Of a stretch of DNA of 57,564 bases, positions 32,841 to 45,380 are shown piece after piece. The notes below the pieces were generated by a model. The model was not told where the DNA came from, ran no database searches, and worked only from the letters and a program-made list of their open reading frames with translations. The translations under genes were made by a program, and so were the position numbers. The first letter of the stretch is position 1. Each line of letters begins with the position of its first letter. Source of the DNA: an uncultured Bacteroidales bacterium (lineage in GTDB: Bacteria; Bacteroidota; Bacteroidia; Bacteroidales; UBA932); the NCBI GenBank assembly GCA_900320795.1, contig ONTQ01000006.1, forward strand, positions 1 through 57,564. The letters run 5' to 3'.

Positions 32841-34436
32841 ATGAAATCGGCAAAATTTATCTTCGTAACGGGAGGTGTAGTCTCGTCGCTTGGGAAGGGT
32901 ATTATCTCTTCCAGCATTGGCCGCCTGCTGCAAACCTGCGGCTATAAGGTCACCATCCAGAAATTTGACCCTTACATTAATATAGACCCCGGCACCCTGA
33001 ACCCGTACGAGCACGGTGAGTGCTACGTCACCGAGGACGGCGTGGAAACTGACCTGGACCTGGGACACTATGAGCGCTTCACCGGTATCCGTACCACCGT
33101 ACACAACTCTGTTACAACGGGTAAGGTATACCAGGCTGTTATTGATAAAGAACGTCGTGGAGACTACCTGGGTAAAACCATCCAGGTAGTTCCCCACATC
33201 ACCAACGAGATCAAGGACCGCATCAAGGCCAATTCCCTCGGAGGCGAATTTGACTTTATCATTACCGAAATCGGGGGCACCATCGGTGACATCGAAAGCG
33301 CCCCTTTCCTGGAGGCTATCCGCCAGCTGCGGTGGGAACTGGGCAATGATTCCCTGTGCATCCACCTCACCTACGTACCCTACCTGAGGGCCGCCGGAGA
33401 AGTGAAAACCAAGCCCACGCAGCACTCGGTAAAGGAGCTGCAGAGCCTGGGTATCCAGCCCGACATCCTCATCCTCAGAACCGAGAAACACCTCAAAAAG
33501 GAGATTCTCCAGAAGGTAGCCGCTTTCTGTAACGTAGCCCCCGGCTGCGTAGTGCAGAGCGAAGACCTTCCCAGCATCTACGAAGTTCCGCTCAACATGC
33601 ACAAGCAGGGCCTGGACAAATCCATCCTCGCCAAATTTGGCATGGACCACCTGGAAGGCCACGAGCAGTCCCTGGCCCTGTGGGAAGACTTCGTGAAGAA
33701 GGAAAAGGAGCTCAAAGAATCCGTCAAAGTGGGTCTGGTGGGAAAATACGACCTCCAGGATGCCTACAAGAGCATTCGTGAAAGCCTTCACATTGCCGGT
33801 ATCCACACCGGAAAGAAGGTGGAAATCACCTACGTCAACAGCGAAAACCTCACCGAGGAGAACGTCGGGGAAACCCTTTCGCCCTTTGACGGCGTCATCA
33901 TCTGCCCGGGCTTCGGCTCCCGTGGAACCGAGGGCAAGATGACCGCCATCACCTATACCCGCACCCACAACATCCCCACCTTCGGCATTTGCCTGGGCAT
34001 GCAGATGATGGTCATCGAGTATGCCCGCAACGTGCTGGGCTACAAAGACGCCAACAGCGCAGAGATCAACCCCGACACCGCCCACAACGTCATTGACCTC
34101 ATGGAAAGCCAGAAGGCCCTGAGCCAGCTGGGCGGCACCATGCGCCTGGGCGCCTATCCCTGCTCGCTGGAGCCCGGCAGCAAGGTCATCGGAATCTACG
34201 GAACGGAAAGCATCCGCGAGCGTCACCGCCACCGCTACGAGTTCAACAACGACTACCTGGACCGCTTCGAGAAAGCCGGCATGCTCTGCACCGGCCGCAA
34301 CCCCAAGAGCAACCTGGTGGAGATTGTGGAAGTACCTTCGCTGAAATGGTTCATCGGCACGCAGTTCCACCCGGAGTATTCCTCCACGGTGCTGAACCCG
34401 CACCCGCTGTTCATGGACTTTGTCGCCAACTTGTAA
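32841..34436 (+). CDS. pyrG: CTP synthase
   Basis: Converts UTP to CTP using ATP and glutamine. 531 residues from ATG 32841 (MKSAKFIFVTGGVVSSLGKG); the frame is open farther upstream but that part overlaps glnN. The synthetase domain has the P-loop-like GGVVSSLGKGIISSSIGRLL and DPYINIDPGTLNPYEHGE. The C-terminal class I amidotransferase has the nucleophile Cys in FGICLGMQMM and the His-Glu pair in TQFHPEYSS. It lies between glnN and purF with gaps of 4 and 1 bp. Confidence 0.97.
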   Translation: MKSAKFIFVTGGVVSSLGKGIISSSIGRLLQTCGYKVTIQKFDPYINIDPGTLNPYEHGECYVTEDGVETDLDLGHYERFTGIRTTVHNSVTTGKVYQAVIDKERRGDYLGKTIQVVPHITNEIKDRIKANSLGGEFDFIITEIGGTIGDIESAPFLEAIRQLRWELGNDSLCIHLTYVPYLRAAGEVKTKPTQHSVKELQSLGIQPDILILRTEKHLKKEILQKVAAFCNVAPGCVVQSEDLPSIYEVPLNMHKQGLDKSILAKFGMDHLEGHEQSLALWEDFVKKEKELKESVKVGLVGKYDLQDAYKSIRESLHIAGIHTGKKVEITYVNSENLTEENVGETLSPFDGVIICPGFGSRGTEGKMTAITYTRTHNIPTFGICLGMQMMVIEYARNVLGYKDANSAEINPDTAHNVIDLMESQKALSQLGGTMRLGAYPCSLEPGSKVIGIYGTESIRERHRHRYEFNNDYLDRFEKAGMLCTGRNPKSNLVEIVEVPSLKWFIGTQFHPEYSSTVLNPHPLFMDFVANL

Positions 34437-35798
34437 TATGACCTCCCAGATTCACGAAGAGTGCGGCGTCATGGGCATTTTCGGCGTCCCGGGAGCCGCC
34501 GGCATCGTAAGGACCGGCCTCACCTTCCTGCAGCACCGCGGACAGGAAGGATGCGGAATCGCCTATGCCGACAAAAGCGGAGAAATAACCCTGGAGAAGG
34601 GCCTGGGGCTGGTATCGGCCGTCTTTCCGGAAGGGAAGGCCAATGCCTGGAAAGGCCTCAACGCCATCGGCCACGTGCGCTACGGAACCTTCGGCGGCCA
34701 CGGCGTGGAGAACGTGCAGCCGTTTGTCTTCCGCCGGCAGAGCGGCGCTTATGCCACGGCCCACAACGGTAACATCGTCAACGCCCGCGAGCTCACGGCA
34801 GCCCTGTCGGCCCGCGGCGTGCTCTTCTCCTCCTCCACCGACAGCGAGCTCTTCGGGGCGCTCATCGGCGAGTCCCTGAAGATGGGGGCCGATGTCAACG
34901 CGCAGCTGCTCTCCCGCGTGCTGAGCCAGGTGGACGGCGCGTTCTCCTTCCTGGTGCTCACGCGCGACGCCCTCTACGCCTGCCGCGACAAGTACGGCCT
35001 GCGGCCGCTTTCGGTGGGCCGATTGGCCGACGGTTATGCTGCTGCCAGTGAAACCTGCGCCCTGTATGCACTGGGGGCCACGGAACTACGCGACGTAAAG
35101 CCTGGCGAGATTGTAAAACTCTCGAAAAAAGGCATGGAGAGTTTCTCCTGCTCCCCCGGCATGCGCCACGCCACCTGCGCCATGGAATATATCTACTTTG
35201 CCCGCCCCGACAGCGACATAGACGGCATCAACGTACACGCTTTCCGAAAGGAAACCGGGAAGCTCTTGTACCGGGAAAGCCCCGTGGAGGCCGATATGGT
35301 GATTGGCGTGCCGGACTCGGGCCTGAGTGCCGCCATCGGCTTTTCCGAGGAAAGCGGCATTCCCATGGAAATGGGCCTGGTGAAAAACGCCTACGTAGCC
35401 CGTACCTTCATCCAGCCTACGCAGGATATGCGCCTGAACGGAGTAAGGATGAAGCTCTCACCGGTTACATCCCTCATCAAAGGCAAACGCCTGGTGGTGA
35501 TTGACGATTCCATCGTGCGTGGCACCACCTCCGGAAAACTCATCCAGATGCTCCGCGAAGCCGGTGCAGCAGAGATTCACATGCGCATCACCAGCCCGCC
35601 CCTCAAGAACCCCTGCTACTACGGCGTAGACATCTCGTCACGCAAGGAGCTCATTTCGGCCAGCAAAAACGTGGACGAGGTGTGCCGTTTCATCGGCGCC
35701 GATACCCTGGCCTTCATCTCCGAAGAGGGCCTGAAAAAAGCAGGCAAAAACACCGGAATGTGCCTTGCCTGCTTCAACTGTGAATATCCTACGGATAT

Positions 35799-39445
<3,647 letters not shown>

Positions 39446-39447
39446 AG

Positions 39448-40041
39448 TTATTCTACTGAGTTCATGTCTATCAGGTTGTTCAGGAGGGCATACACCGTGA
39501 GGCCGGCCACCGTCTTGATGCCGGTCTTGCGGGTGATGTTCTTGCGATGGGTGATGACCGTATAGATGGAAATGCTGTACAGGTCGGCAATTTCCTTGTT
39601 GAGCATGCCCTTGGCTACACAGATGAGGATTTCCTTCTCCCGCTGGGAGAGTTCCTCTCCCTCGGTCCTGGGGCTTTCGCTGCGCTCTTCCAGGGCAGCG
39701 CGCACTTTCCGGATAACGGCCGTTGGCGTGTCCATAAGGCCGATGCTGCCGTCGAACTGTTTCAGAAGATCTTCGTCCAGGGGCTGGATGGCAAAGGCGA
39801 TGACGGCAGCGTCCGTGTATTCCGCCATGCGGGTCTTGATGCTCCCCCGGGAGGCAAAATCAAAAACGGTGGGATCCACGATGACCACGTCCGGTGCCAG
39901 GGTGCGGAGTTGAACCTCCACGGAGCCGGACAAATCCTGCAGGATCCCGCAGACTTCGAATTCGCCGAGGTCGCCGAATACCTGCTCCAGGCCTTTTGCA
40001 GCAATGACGGAAGAGACGACTATGAGGATGCGCCTACTCAT
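39448..40041 (-). CDS. LuxR/NarL-type regulator with atypical receiver domain
   Basis: 197 residues. The C-terminal LuxR helix-turn-helix is clear (LSQREKEILICVAKGMLNKE, then IADLYSISIYTVITHRKNIT). The N-terminal 125 residues look like a receiver fold and keep an Asp at the phospho-acceptor position (VVIVDPTVFD, Asp56). They lack the N-terminal acidic pair (IVVSSV) and the conserved Lys near the end. Phosphorylation may therefore not be the switch. The ATG lies within the hemerythrin gene end (8-bp overlap), so the two are expressed together and probably work together. Confidence 0.85.
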   Translation of the reverse strand: MSRRILIVVSSVIAAKGLEQVFGDLGEFEVCGILQDLSGSVEVQLRTLAPDVVIVDPTVFDFASRGSIKTRMAEYTDAAVIAFAIQPLDEDLLKQFDGSIGLMDTPTAVIRKVRAALEERSESPRTEGEELSQREKEILICVAKGMLNKEIADLYSISIYTVITHRKNITRKTGIKTVAGLTVYALLNNLIDMNSVE

Positions 40042-40735
40042 GGCTTTCCATCCTCCCGACCATCGGAACCAGGATTCCGTCCTCGATGAATGTGTGCTTG
40101 CCCAGGTCTTCTTCCAGGGTATAGATATAGAATAGAACCCGGTACACGTCCTGTTGCCCGCACTGATGCGGGATGTATTTCATGATGAGGTTTTTGAGAT
40201 CGGCCAGTTTTTCCTCTACGTTGGAGTGGTTCTCTTCGTATTCGCCGATGGTAAACTGCTTGTCCTTCTGCGCTCCCAGCACAGCCTCCACATAGGGAAA
40301 CACCGTGCCCTCTTCATAGGCGAAGTGCTTGGAAAGCTCTTCTTTGTAATCGGCAAAGAATTTCCAGATCACCTTCTTCTGCCGTTCCTCGCAAGGCTCG
40401 ATGGTCTGTTCCAGGGCATGGGCCAGTTCCGGCACGACCACCTCCATGTAATAGGAATGGGACTGGTGCAGGTACTTCACGATATCTTGCAGATTGGCAT
40501 TCTCAAGCGTTTCCCGGCTGGGCCGATAGCCCTCAAAGGCATAGACGCGACAAATGAGCAGAAACGTCTCAGGATCAATGTCTTTCTTGCCGCATTCTTC
40601 GGCCACGGTGGCCTCTCCGAAACCGAAAGTAAGGCCCATGCGGGAGGCTACGCCCAGCAGGGCGAAGTCGAGGTCCATCAAGTCCGCCATTTTCATGGCG
40701 GGACTCATCAGATGGGGGTTGGCACTGTTACTCAT
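40034..40735 (-). CDS. Hemerythrin domain protein
   Basis: About 233 residues from MSNSANPHLMSPAMKMADLM. The last 150 residues form a hemerythrin-like four-helix bundle with diiron ligand candidates: YLHQSHSYYMEVVVPELAHA, LSKHFAYEEGTVFPYV, EENHSN, and LGKHTFIEDGILVPMV. Such proteins bind O2 or NO, or repair damaged Fe-S centres (RIC/YtfE type). The first 75 residues are a separate helical region. It has its own promoter (TAACTTTG, 40745-40752 minus) and overlaps the LuxR-type gene, which suggests a redox-sensing pair; this is inference. Confidence 0.88.
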   Translation of the reverse strand: MSNSANPHLMSPAMKMADLMDLDFALLGVASRMGLTFGFGEATVAEECGKKDIDPETFLLICRVYAFEGYRPSRETLENANLQDIVKYLHQSHSYYMEVVVPELAHALEQTIEPCEERQKKVIWKFFADYKEELSKHFAYEEGTVFPYVEAVLGAQKDKQFTIGEYEENHSNVEEKLADLKNLIMKYIPHQCGQQDVYRVLFYIYTLEEDLGKHTFIEDGILVPMVGRMESHE

Positions 40736-40744
40736 ATTGGGTAA

Positions 40745-40752
40745 CAAAGTTA
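40745..40752 (-). promoter_or_regulatory. -7 box (TAACTTTG) for hemerythrin operon
   Basis: Consensus box 9 nt upstream of the hemerythrin ATG; probably drives the whole run to guaA, possibly with internal promoters not recognised here. Confidence 0.55.
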
Positions 40753-40776
40753 ATGATTTTTTGTCAGACTCTCAAT

Positions 40777-40854
40777 AAAAAACTTCCGGGCTTCTCAGCC
40801 GGGAAGTTTCAACAACAATAAAAGGATCTAACTATTTGGCTTGTGTGTTTTTCT
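40777..40854 (-). ncRNA. Candidate small RNA (about 75-80 nt) with own promoter and terminator
   Basis: A promoter with TTG-N20-TACCTTTG (box 40859-40866, minus) would start a transcript near 40854. It ends at a strong intrinsic terminator: stem AAACTTCC-C-GGC, loop TGAGAA, GCC-C-GGAAGTTT, then six U (40809-40777). No start codon with a useful frame lies between. The hemerythrin promoter is downstream of this terminator, so it is a separate unit. It does not fold as a tRNA. I cannot assign it to a known RNA family. Confidence 0.55.
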
Positions 40855-40858
40855 GATG

Positions 40859-40866
40859 CAAAGGTA
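40859..40866 (-). promoter_or_regulatory. Promoter (TTG-N20-TACCTTTG) of the candidate small RNA
   Basis: Consensus -7 box with correctly spaced TTG, directed leftward; the only downstream unit before the terminator is the short RNA candidate. Confidence 0.6.
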
Positions 40867-40947
40867 GCATGTTTGCGCGGGACCGGCAATCCCAACTTAT
40901 TGGTAGTGCCACCCTTTCCGCTAACCAGTTATTTGGCAAGAAATGCG

Positions 40948-40955
40948 TATCTTTG
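40948..40955 (+). promoter_or_regulatory. -7 box (TATCTTTG) for second NhaC gene
   Basis: Consensus box 22 nt before the ATG at 40978. Confidence 0.6.
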
Positions 40956-40977
40956 CAGTCCCCAAACGAACGATGTC

Positions 40978-42303
40978 ATGGCAATTCACACTGAAAAAAC
41001 AGAACACAGGGCTCCGGCGGCGCGAAAAATGAACGGCTGGCTGGCGCTGAGTCCGCTTTTCGTGTTCCTGGTCGTTTATCTGGCCGGCTCGCTGGTTGCG
41101 CACGATTTTTACAAAGTCCCCGTGGCGGCGGCCTTCATCATCGCATCGGCCTATGCCATGCTCATCACCAGGAATGTGGAAAAAACGGATGACAAGATTG
41201 CCATTTTCTCTGAAGGGGCGGGCAACAAGAATGTGCTACTGATGATCTGGATTTTTGTGCTGGCGGGGGCTTTTGCCGCCACGGCCAAGGACATCGGCGC
41301 CATCGATGCCACCGTGAACGCCACCCTTCGCGTCCTGCCCGGAAATCTCCTGTACGCCGGTCTTTTCCTGGCCGCCTGCTTCATCTCGATGGCTATCGGC
41401 ACGTCTGTTGGCACCATCGTGGCGCTGGTTCCCATCGCTTCCGGCATTGCGGCCGAGGCGGGAGTGGGCATCCCTTTCATGACCGCCATCATCGTGGGCG
41501 GCGCCTTTTTCGGTGACAACCTTTCGTTCATTTCCGACACCACCGTGGCGGCCACCAAGAGCCTGGGCTGCTCCATGCAGGACAAGTTCCGGGTGAACCT
41601 GTGGATTGCCGCCCCGGCCGCCATCCTGGTCACGGCGCTGTATGTGGTGTTGGGGCTTTCGGTGGAGGCCTCCCCTTCGGCCCATCCGGTGCAATGGCTG
41701 GGCCTGGTGCCTTACCTGCTGGTCATCGGCCTGGCGCTGGCGGGGGTGAATGTGGTGACGGTACTGGCGACAGGCATCGGCGTGAATGGGATTATCGGCT
41801 GGTACACAGGTGCTTACGATTTCGTGGGCTGGATGGCGTCCATCGGAGGCGGCATCGGTTCCATGGGTGAACTCATCATTGTTTCGCTGCTGGCCGGCGG
41901 CCTGCTGGAAATCATCCGTTACAACGGTGGTCTGCAATTCATCATTGACGGCCTCACCCGGCGCATTGCCGGCCGAAGGGCCGCTTCCCTTTCCATCGCC
42001 GCCCTGGTGTCGCTGGTGAACCTCTGCACGGCCAACAACACCATCGCCATCATTACGGTGGGGCCGCTGGCACGGGACATCACCGAGCGCTTCGGCCTGG
42101 ACCCCCGGAAGGTCGCCTCCATCCTGGATACGTTTTCCTGTCTGGTGCAGGGCATCATTCCCTACGGGGCGCAGATGCTGATGGCCAGCGGTCTCGCGGG
42201 TGTATCGGCCGTCGCCATCATCGGCCATCTGTACTATCCCTTTGCCTTGGGCATCGTGGCCTTCCTGTCCATTGTCCTGCGCTTCCCCCGGAAATATTCC
42301 TAA
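40978..42303 (+). CDS. Na+/H+ antiporter, NhaC family (second copy)
   Basis: About 441 residues with 11-12 transmembrane helices. The start MAIHTEKTEHRAPAARKMNG follows the promoter box; the frame is open upstream but precedes the promoter. NhaC-type motifs are AIGTSVGTIVALVPIASGIA, GGAFFGDNLSFISDTTVAAT, and the late TANNTIAIITVGPLARDITE. It is divergent from the NhaC at 17481 (FGDNLSFISDTT against FGDKISPLSDTT), so the two may differ in substrate or pH range. Confidence 0.9.
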   Translation: MAIHTEKTEHRAPAARKMNGWLALSPLFVFLVVYLAGSLVAHDFYKVPVAAAFIIASAYAMLITRNVEKTDDKIAIFSEGAGNKNVLLMIWIFVLAGAFAATAKDIGAIDATVNATLRVLPGNLLYAGLFLAACFISMAIGTSVGTIVALVPIASGIAAEAGVGIPFMTAIIVGGAFFGDNLSFISDTTVAATKSLGCSMQDKFRVNLWIAAPAAILVTALYVVLGLSVEASPSAHPVQWLGLVPYLLVIGLALAGVNVVTVLATGIGVNGIIGWYTGAYDFVGWMASIGGGIGSMGELIIVSLLAGGLLEIIRYNGGLQFIIDGLTRRIAGRRAASLSIAALVSLVNLCTANNTIAIITVGPLARDITERFGLDPRKVASILDTFSCLVQGIIPYGAQMLMASGLAGVSAVAIIGHLYYPFALGIVAFLSIVLRFPRKYS

Positions 42304-42308
42304 CTGCG

Positions 42309-42316
42309 TAACTTTG
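42309..42316 (+). promoter_or_regulatory. -7 box (TAACTTTG) for queH
   Basis: Consensus box 6 nt from the queH ATG, again a nearly leaderless arrangement. Confidence 0.5.
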
Positions 42317-42322
42317 CCGGCG

Positions 42323-42898
42323 ATGAAGACAAATGTGCATATCGAAGTGCCGGGCGGGGCGGAGAAGATTCTCCTCCATGCCTGCTGCGCGCCGTGCTCC
42401 AGCGCCATCGTCGAGTGTCTGATGGAGCGCGGAATCACGCCTGTCATCTTTTACTCCAATTCCAATATCTATCCGCGGGAAGAGTACGACCATCGGCTTA
42501 ACGAGTGCATCCGCTATGCCCGCAAGTGGGGCATCGAGATTGTGGACGACTTGTATGACCACGAGCAGTGGCGGCTCTGCACCAAAGGCCTGGAACAGGA
42601 GCCCGAACGCGGAAGCCGCTGCCTGAATTGCTTCAGACAGCGGCTGTTACGCGCGGCGCAGTATGCATCGGCCCACGGATTTACCGTGCTTTCCACCACC
42701 CTGGCCTCTTCCCGGTGGAAGAGCCTTGAACAGGTGGACGAGGCGGGCCGATGGGCCTGCAGCCAGGTAGAGGGCGTAACCTGGTGGGCGCAGAACTGGC
42801 GCAAAGGTGGCCTGCAGGAGCGCCGGAACCAGATTATCAAAGAGGAAGACTTCTACAACCAGCTCTTTTGCGGCTGCGAATTCTCCCGCAGGGATTAG
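42323..42898 (+). CDS. queH: Epoxyqueuosine reductase QueH
   Basis: The last step of queuosine synthesis in tRNA (the non-QueG enzyme, formerly DUF208). 191 residues from MKTNVHIEVPGGAEKILLHA. The family's cysteines are present: the CCAPC motif (LLHACCAPCSSAIVECL), RCLNCFRQRL, and the final FCGCEFSRRD, which serve an Fe-S cluster and metal site. Other landmarks are YSNSNIYPREEYDHRLNE and LSTTLASSRWKS. It ends with a 4-bp overlap against the convergent barrel gene. No other queuosine gene is in the window. Confidence 0.93.
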   Translation: MKTNVHIEVPGGAEKILLHACCAPCSSAIVECLMERGITPVIFYSNSNIYPREEYDHRLNECIRYARKWGIEIVDDLYDHEQWRLCTKGLEQEPERGSRCLNCFRQRLLRAAQYASAHGFTVLSTTLASSRWKSLEQVDEAGRWACSQVEGVTWWAQNWRKGGLQERRNQIIKEEDFYNQLFCGCEFSRRD

Positions 42899-43566
42899 AA
42901 GGCGAAGTTGATACCGGCCTTGATCTGAGAACGACCGGTGATAACGTTGCCGGACTTGTCAGAATTCAGGAGGGTATGGTCGTAGCCCACCAGGAACTGG
43001 ATATCACCGATTTCTACTCCGACGCCACCACCAAGCAGGATGTTGAACGGCTTGCTGTCACCCTTGTCACCATAGTGGTTGTAAACCTCTCCGTCAGAGA
43101 AATGGAGGGGGCCGACGGTTGCGGCGGAATGGAACGTGGAACGGGCCATCACGCCATACTGGAAGGTGGGACCGGCAAACGCAAAGATATCGGCATTGTC
43201 ACCGATGGGCATCTTGAAGGTGAGATTCACCGGCAGATTGAGGGCAACTTCCGTATAATTGTACGAAACGGAACCGCTGAGGAGCACTCCGCCGAAAGTA
43301 CCGCCACTGGCGTTGTTCTTGCTCTGGAAGAGCATATCCACATAGAAACCGGGAGCCACACCGAAGTATTTGGCAAACTGGATGTTATAACTTGCACCCA
43401 CATAGAAGCCGTTCAGATGGACGGGATCTCCGACGGCCTTGCCTTCAGTGTTTTTGGAACTTTCAATGTTGTGCAGATAGCCTGCGCCCACGACGAGTTG
43501 GGCATAAGCCTGCGTTCCCAGAAGCATCAGGGAAGCAGCGAGAATACTGGTGAAAAGTTTTTTCAT
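42895..43566 (-). CDS. Outer-membrane beta-barrel protein
   Basis: 223 residues with the signal peptide MKKLFTSILAASLMLLGTQA-YAQ and alternating beta strands ending in an aromatic residue (QIKAGINFAF), typical of small OmpA/OmpW-like barrels. Strand-like segments include FYVGASYNIQFAKYFGVAPG and PVNLTFKMPIG. It is a homologue of the next upstream gene (43579-44184), 12 bp away, so the two form a tandem pair. A pore or structural role is assumed; no specificity can be read from it. Confidence 0.85.
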   Translation of the reverse strand: MKKLFTSILAASLMLLGTQAYAQLVVGAGYLHNIESSKNTEGKAVGDPVHLNGFYVGASYNIQFAKYFGVAPGFYVDMLFQSKNNASGGTFGGVLLSGSVSYNYTEVALNLPVNLTFKMPIGDNADIFAFAGPTFQYGVMARSTFHSAATVGPLHFSDGEVYNHYGDKGDSKPFNILLGGGVGVEIGDIQFLVGYDHTLLNSDKSGNVITGRSQIKAGINFAF

Positions 43567-43578
43567 AATTCTATTGTT

Positions 43579-44184
43579 TTAGAAAATGTATCCCACTCCG
43601 ATTTTGAGAATATTCCGGCGCAAAGTAGCGTTGGTGCCGGTCGTAAGATTGAGCAGGCCGAAGTCGAAGCCGACGTTTACACGGATGGCCTGGGCCACCT
43701 CGATACCGGCGCCCAGACCCAGATAGAGGTTGAAGGGGGTGCGGGCAGCACCCAGCGCCGTTTCCTTATACATGTTGTAGGTGGTGGTGGAATTGTTGGA
43801 ACGGTCCACAAGGTTGTTCACGAGGCCAAGCTGGAGGGTAGGACCGGCCAGAAACTTAACTTTGACATCTGACATGATATCCAGGCTGTAAACAGCATGA
43901 ACGGGCACATTGATGGCAATTTCACGTCCGGTAACGGTGTTGGCATAACGGCTCCAAAGGAAGGAAACGTTGGCCCCGGGAGCAACGCCCAGGCCATCAA
44001 CCCAGTTGTCCAGACCAATCGTATATCGGCCACCGACAAAGAAGCCGTCCCAGCCGCGGGAAGAACCCAGATAGGAAATGTTTCCCTGTTCAAAAGCGTG
44101 CATGTAACCGCCATCGGCGGCCAGTTGTGCGTGGGCCTGCATGCCGATGAGCAGGGAAGCCACAATAAGGAGAACTTTTTTCAT
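43579..44184 (-). CDS. Outer-membrane beta-barrel protein
   Basis: 201 residues from MKKVLLIVASLLIGMQAHAQ, a classical signal peptide. The start is set by that signal and by the promoter box TATTTTTG at 44216-44223 (minus). Barrel strands include GFFVGGRYTIGLDNWVDGLG and VNVGFDFGLLNLTTG, ending RRNILKIGVGYIF with a terminal Phe. It shares layout with the following gene (GAGYLHNIE against DGGYMHAFE near the start), evidence of a tandem duplication. Confidence 0.85.
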   Translation of the reverse strand: MKKVLLIVASLLIGMQAHAQLAADGGYMHAFEQGNISYLGSSRGWDGFFVGGRYTIGLDNWVDGLGVAPGANVSFLWSRYANTVTGREIAINVPVHAVYSLDIMSDVKVKFLAGPTLQLGLVNNLVDRSNNSTTTYNMYKETALGAARTPFNLYLGLGAGIEVAQAIRVNVGFDFGLLNLTTGTNATLRRNILKIGVGYIF

Positions 44185-44215
44185 TATTATTTTGTTTAAT
44201 GTTCCATTGAGACTG

Positions 44216-44223
44216 CAAAAATA
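44216..44223 (-). promoter_or_regulatory. -7 box (TATTTTTG) for the barrel-protein pair
   Basis: Consensus box 31 nt before the ATG at 44184; just beyond the 3' end of the acyltransferase gene. Confidence 0.55.
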
Positions 44224-44240
44224 CACATTATTTCCACAAA

Positions 44241-45275
44241 CTACAATTTGAGAAAGACCTTCTTTTTGTACAAAGGGAGTGCAGTTATGTAAATTAGGCC
44301 AACGCAGAAAAGGGCGAAAAGAAGGGAAGTGAATTCCGTTTCCGGCACCTGCGACATGGCCCAGGTCTGGAACCCGGTAAGATGCCAGGTCCAGGCCATT
44401 ACATCCGACATCAGGTAGCAGTAGATGGCATTGGTTCCGAAGACTTTGAAGAACCCCGTGTGCTTCCAGAGGCGGGTTTCGTCGATGAGCCAATACAGCA
44501 GGCTCAGCAGCAGCGTTCCCAGCCCGCAGACCACCAGGACGAAGGAGGGGGACCAGATTTTCTTGTTGAGCGGAAGCAGCCACATCAGGAGAAAGCCGCC
44601 CACCAGAAGGAGCGTCGCCACTGAATCCATCTTACGGAAATCCTTCTGGGCCAAAAGTTTACCCATCAAAAAGCCAATGAGCGTATGGGCTACGGCCGGG
44701 ATGGTGGAAAGGAGCCCCTCCGGGTCTATTCCGTTGCCCCAGCGGTAAAGATGGGTTTCTCCGAGGATGGCATTGTCCACCCGGGCGAGGATGCTTTCCG
44801 GCCCTTCCGCGTAGCCGTTCCCCAAAAGAAGAAGAGCCGAATAGAACGCGAGGATGCCGGCGGCCACCCAGCCAAGCCACTTGTGCGGGACCTTGCACAC
44901 CAGCACGGCCGTGATGCCGAAACACAGGCCGAAGCGCTGCAGCACGCCCATGATGCGGAGGTTGGCAGGGTCCCATCGGCCATTCACAAACATGCCGATT
45001 ACATTGAGCAGCAGGCCGATACCTACCAAAAGCAGAAAACGCTTCCCCACCTTCCAGGAAAGGGTGAAATTCGATTTCCGAAGGGAAAAGAACATGGAAA
45101 CACCCATCAGGAAAAGGAAACAGGGAAAGACAAAATCCGTAGGGGTAAAGCCGTTCCAGGCCGCATGGCGGAGCATGGGGTAGCGGACGCTCCAGGAGCC
45201 GGGGCAGTTCACCAGAACCATCATGGCCATGGTGATGCCGCGCAGGACATCAATTGCTTCGATTCGTTTGTTCAT
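44241..45275 (-). CDS. DUF5009/heparan-alpha-glucosaminide acetyltransferase-like membrane protein
   Basis: 344 residues with about ten transmembrane helices. The start MNKRIEAIDVLRGITMAMMV at 45275 has the box TATTTTTG (45281-45288) 5 nt upstream. The N-terminal RIEAIDVLRGI motif and FTPTDFVFPCFLFLMGVSMF are typical of the DUF1624/DUF5009 family, which includes human HGSNAT and bacterial sugar acetyltransferase-like proteins. Another conserved patch is NLRIMGVLQRFGLCFGI. It may transfer acetyl groups to amino sugars across the membrane; that is family-based inference. It is divergent from feoAB. Confidence 0.88.
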   Translation of the reverse strand: MNKRIEAIDVLRGITMAMMVLVNCPGSWSVRYPMLRHAAWNGFTPTDFVFPCFLFLMGVSMFFSLRKSNFTLSWKVGKRFLLLVGIGLLLNVIGMFVNGRWDPANLRIMGVLQRFGLCFGITAVLVCKVPHKWLGWVAAGILAFYSALLLLGNGYAEGPESILARVDNAILGETHLYRWGNGIDPEGLLSTIPAVAHTLIGFLMGKLLAQKDFRKMDSVATLLLVGGFLLMWLLPLNKKIWSPSFVLVVCGLGTLLLSLLYWLIDETRLWKHTGFFKVFGTNAIYCYLMSDVMAWTWHLTGFQTWAMSQVPETEFTSLLFALFCVGLIYITALPLYKKKVFLKL

Positions 45276-45344
45276 AGGTACAAAAATAGGCAAAAACCTA
45301 AAGAATACCAATAAATAGGGATTGACAACAATGCACAGACGTCG

Positions 45345-45366
45345 TACCTTTGCGCTTGCAGCGCAA
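45345..45366 (+). promoter_or_regulatory. feoAB promoter with dyad at the start site
   Basis: TTG-N20-TACCTTTG (box 45345-45352) is a full consensus promoter. The dyad TTGCGC-TTGCA-GCGCAA (45350-45366) overlaps the 3' side of the box and the predicted start site, a plausible operator for an iron regulator. Confidence 0.55.
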
Positions 45367-45380
45367 CACAAAAACAAACT

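Noticed and set aside
32829-34403. Minus-strand open frame antisense to pyrG
   Set aside because: Shadow frame; pyrG has every catalytic motif and an operon context on the plus strand.
40777-40854. tRNA or hemerythrin leader attenuator
   Set aside because: It has no cloverleaf or TψC-like sequence, and the hemerythrin promoter lies beyond the terminator, so it is not a leader of that gene.
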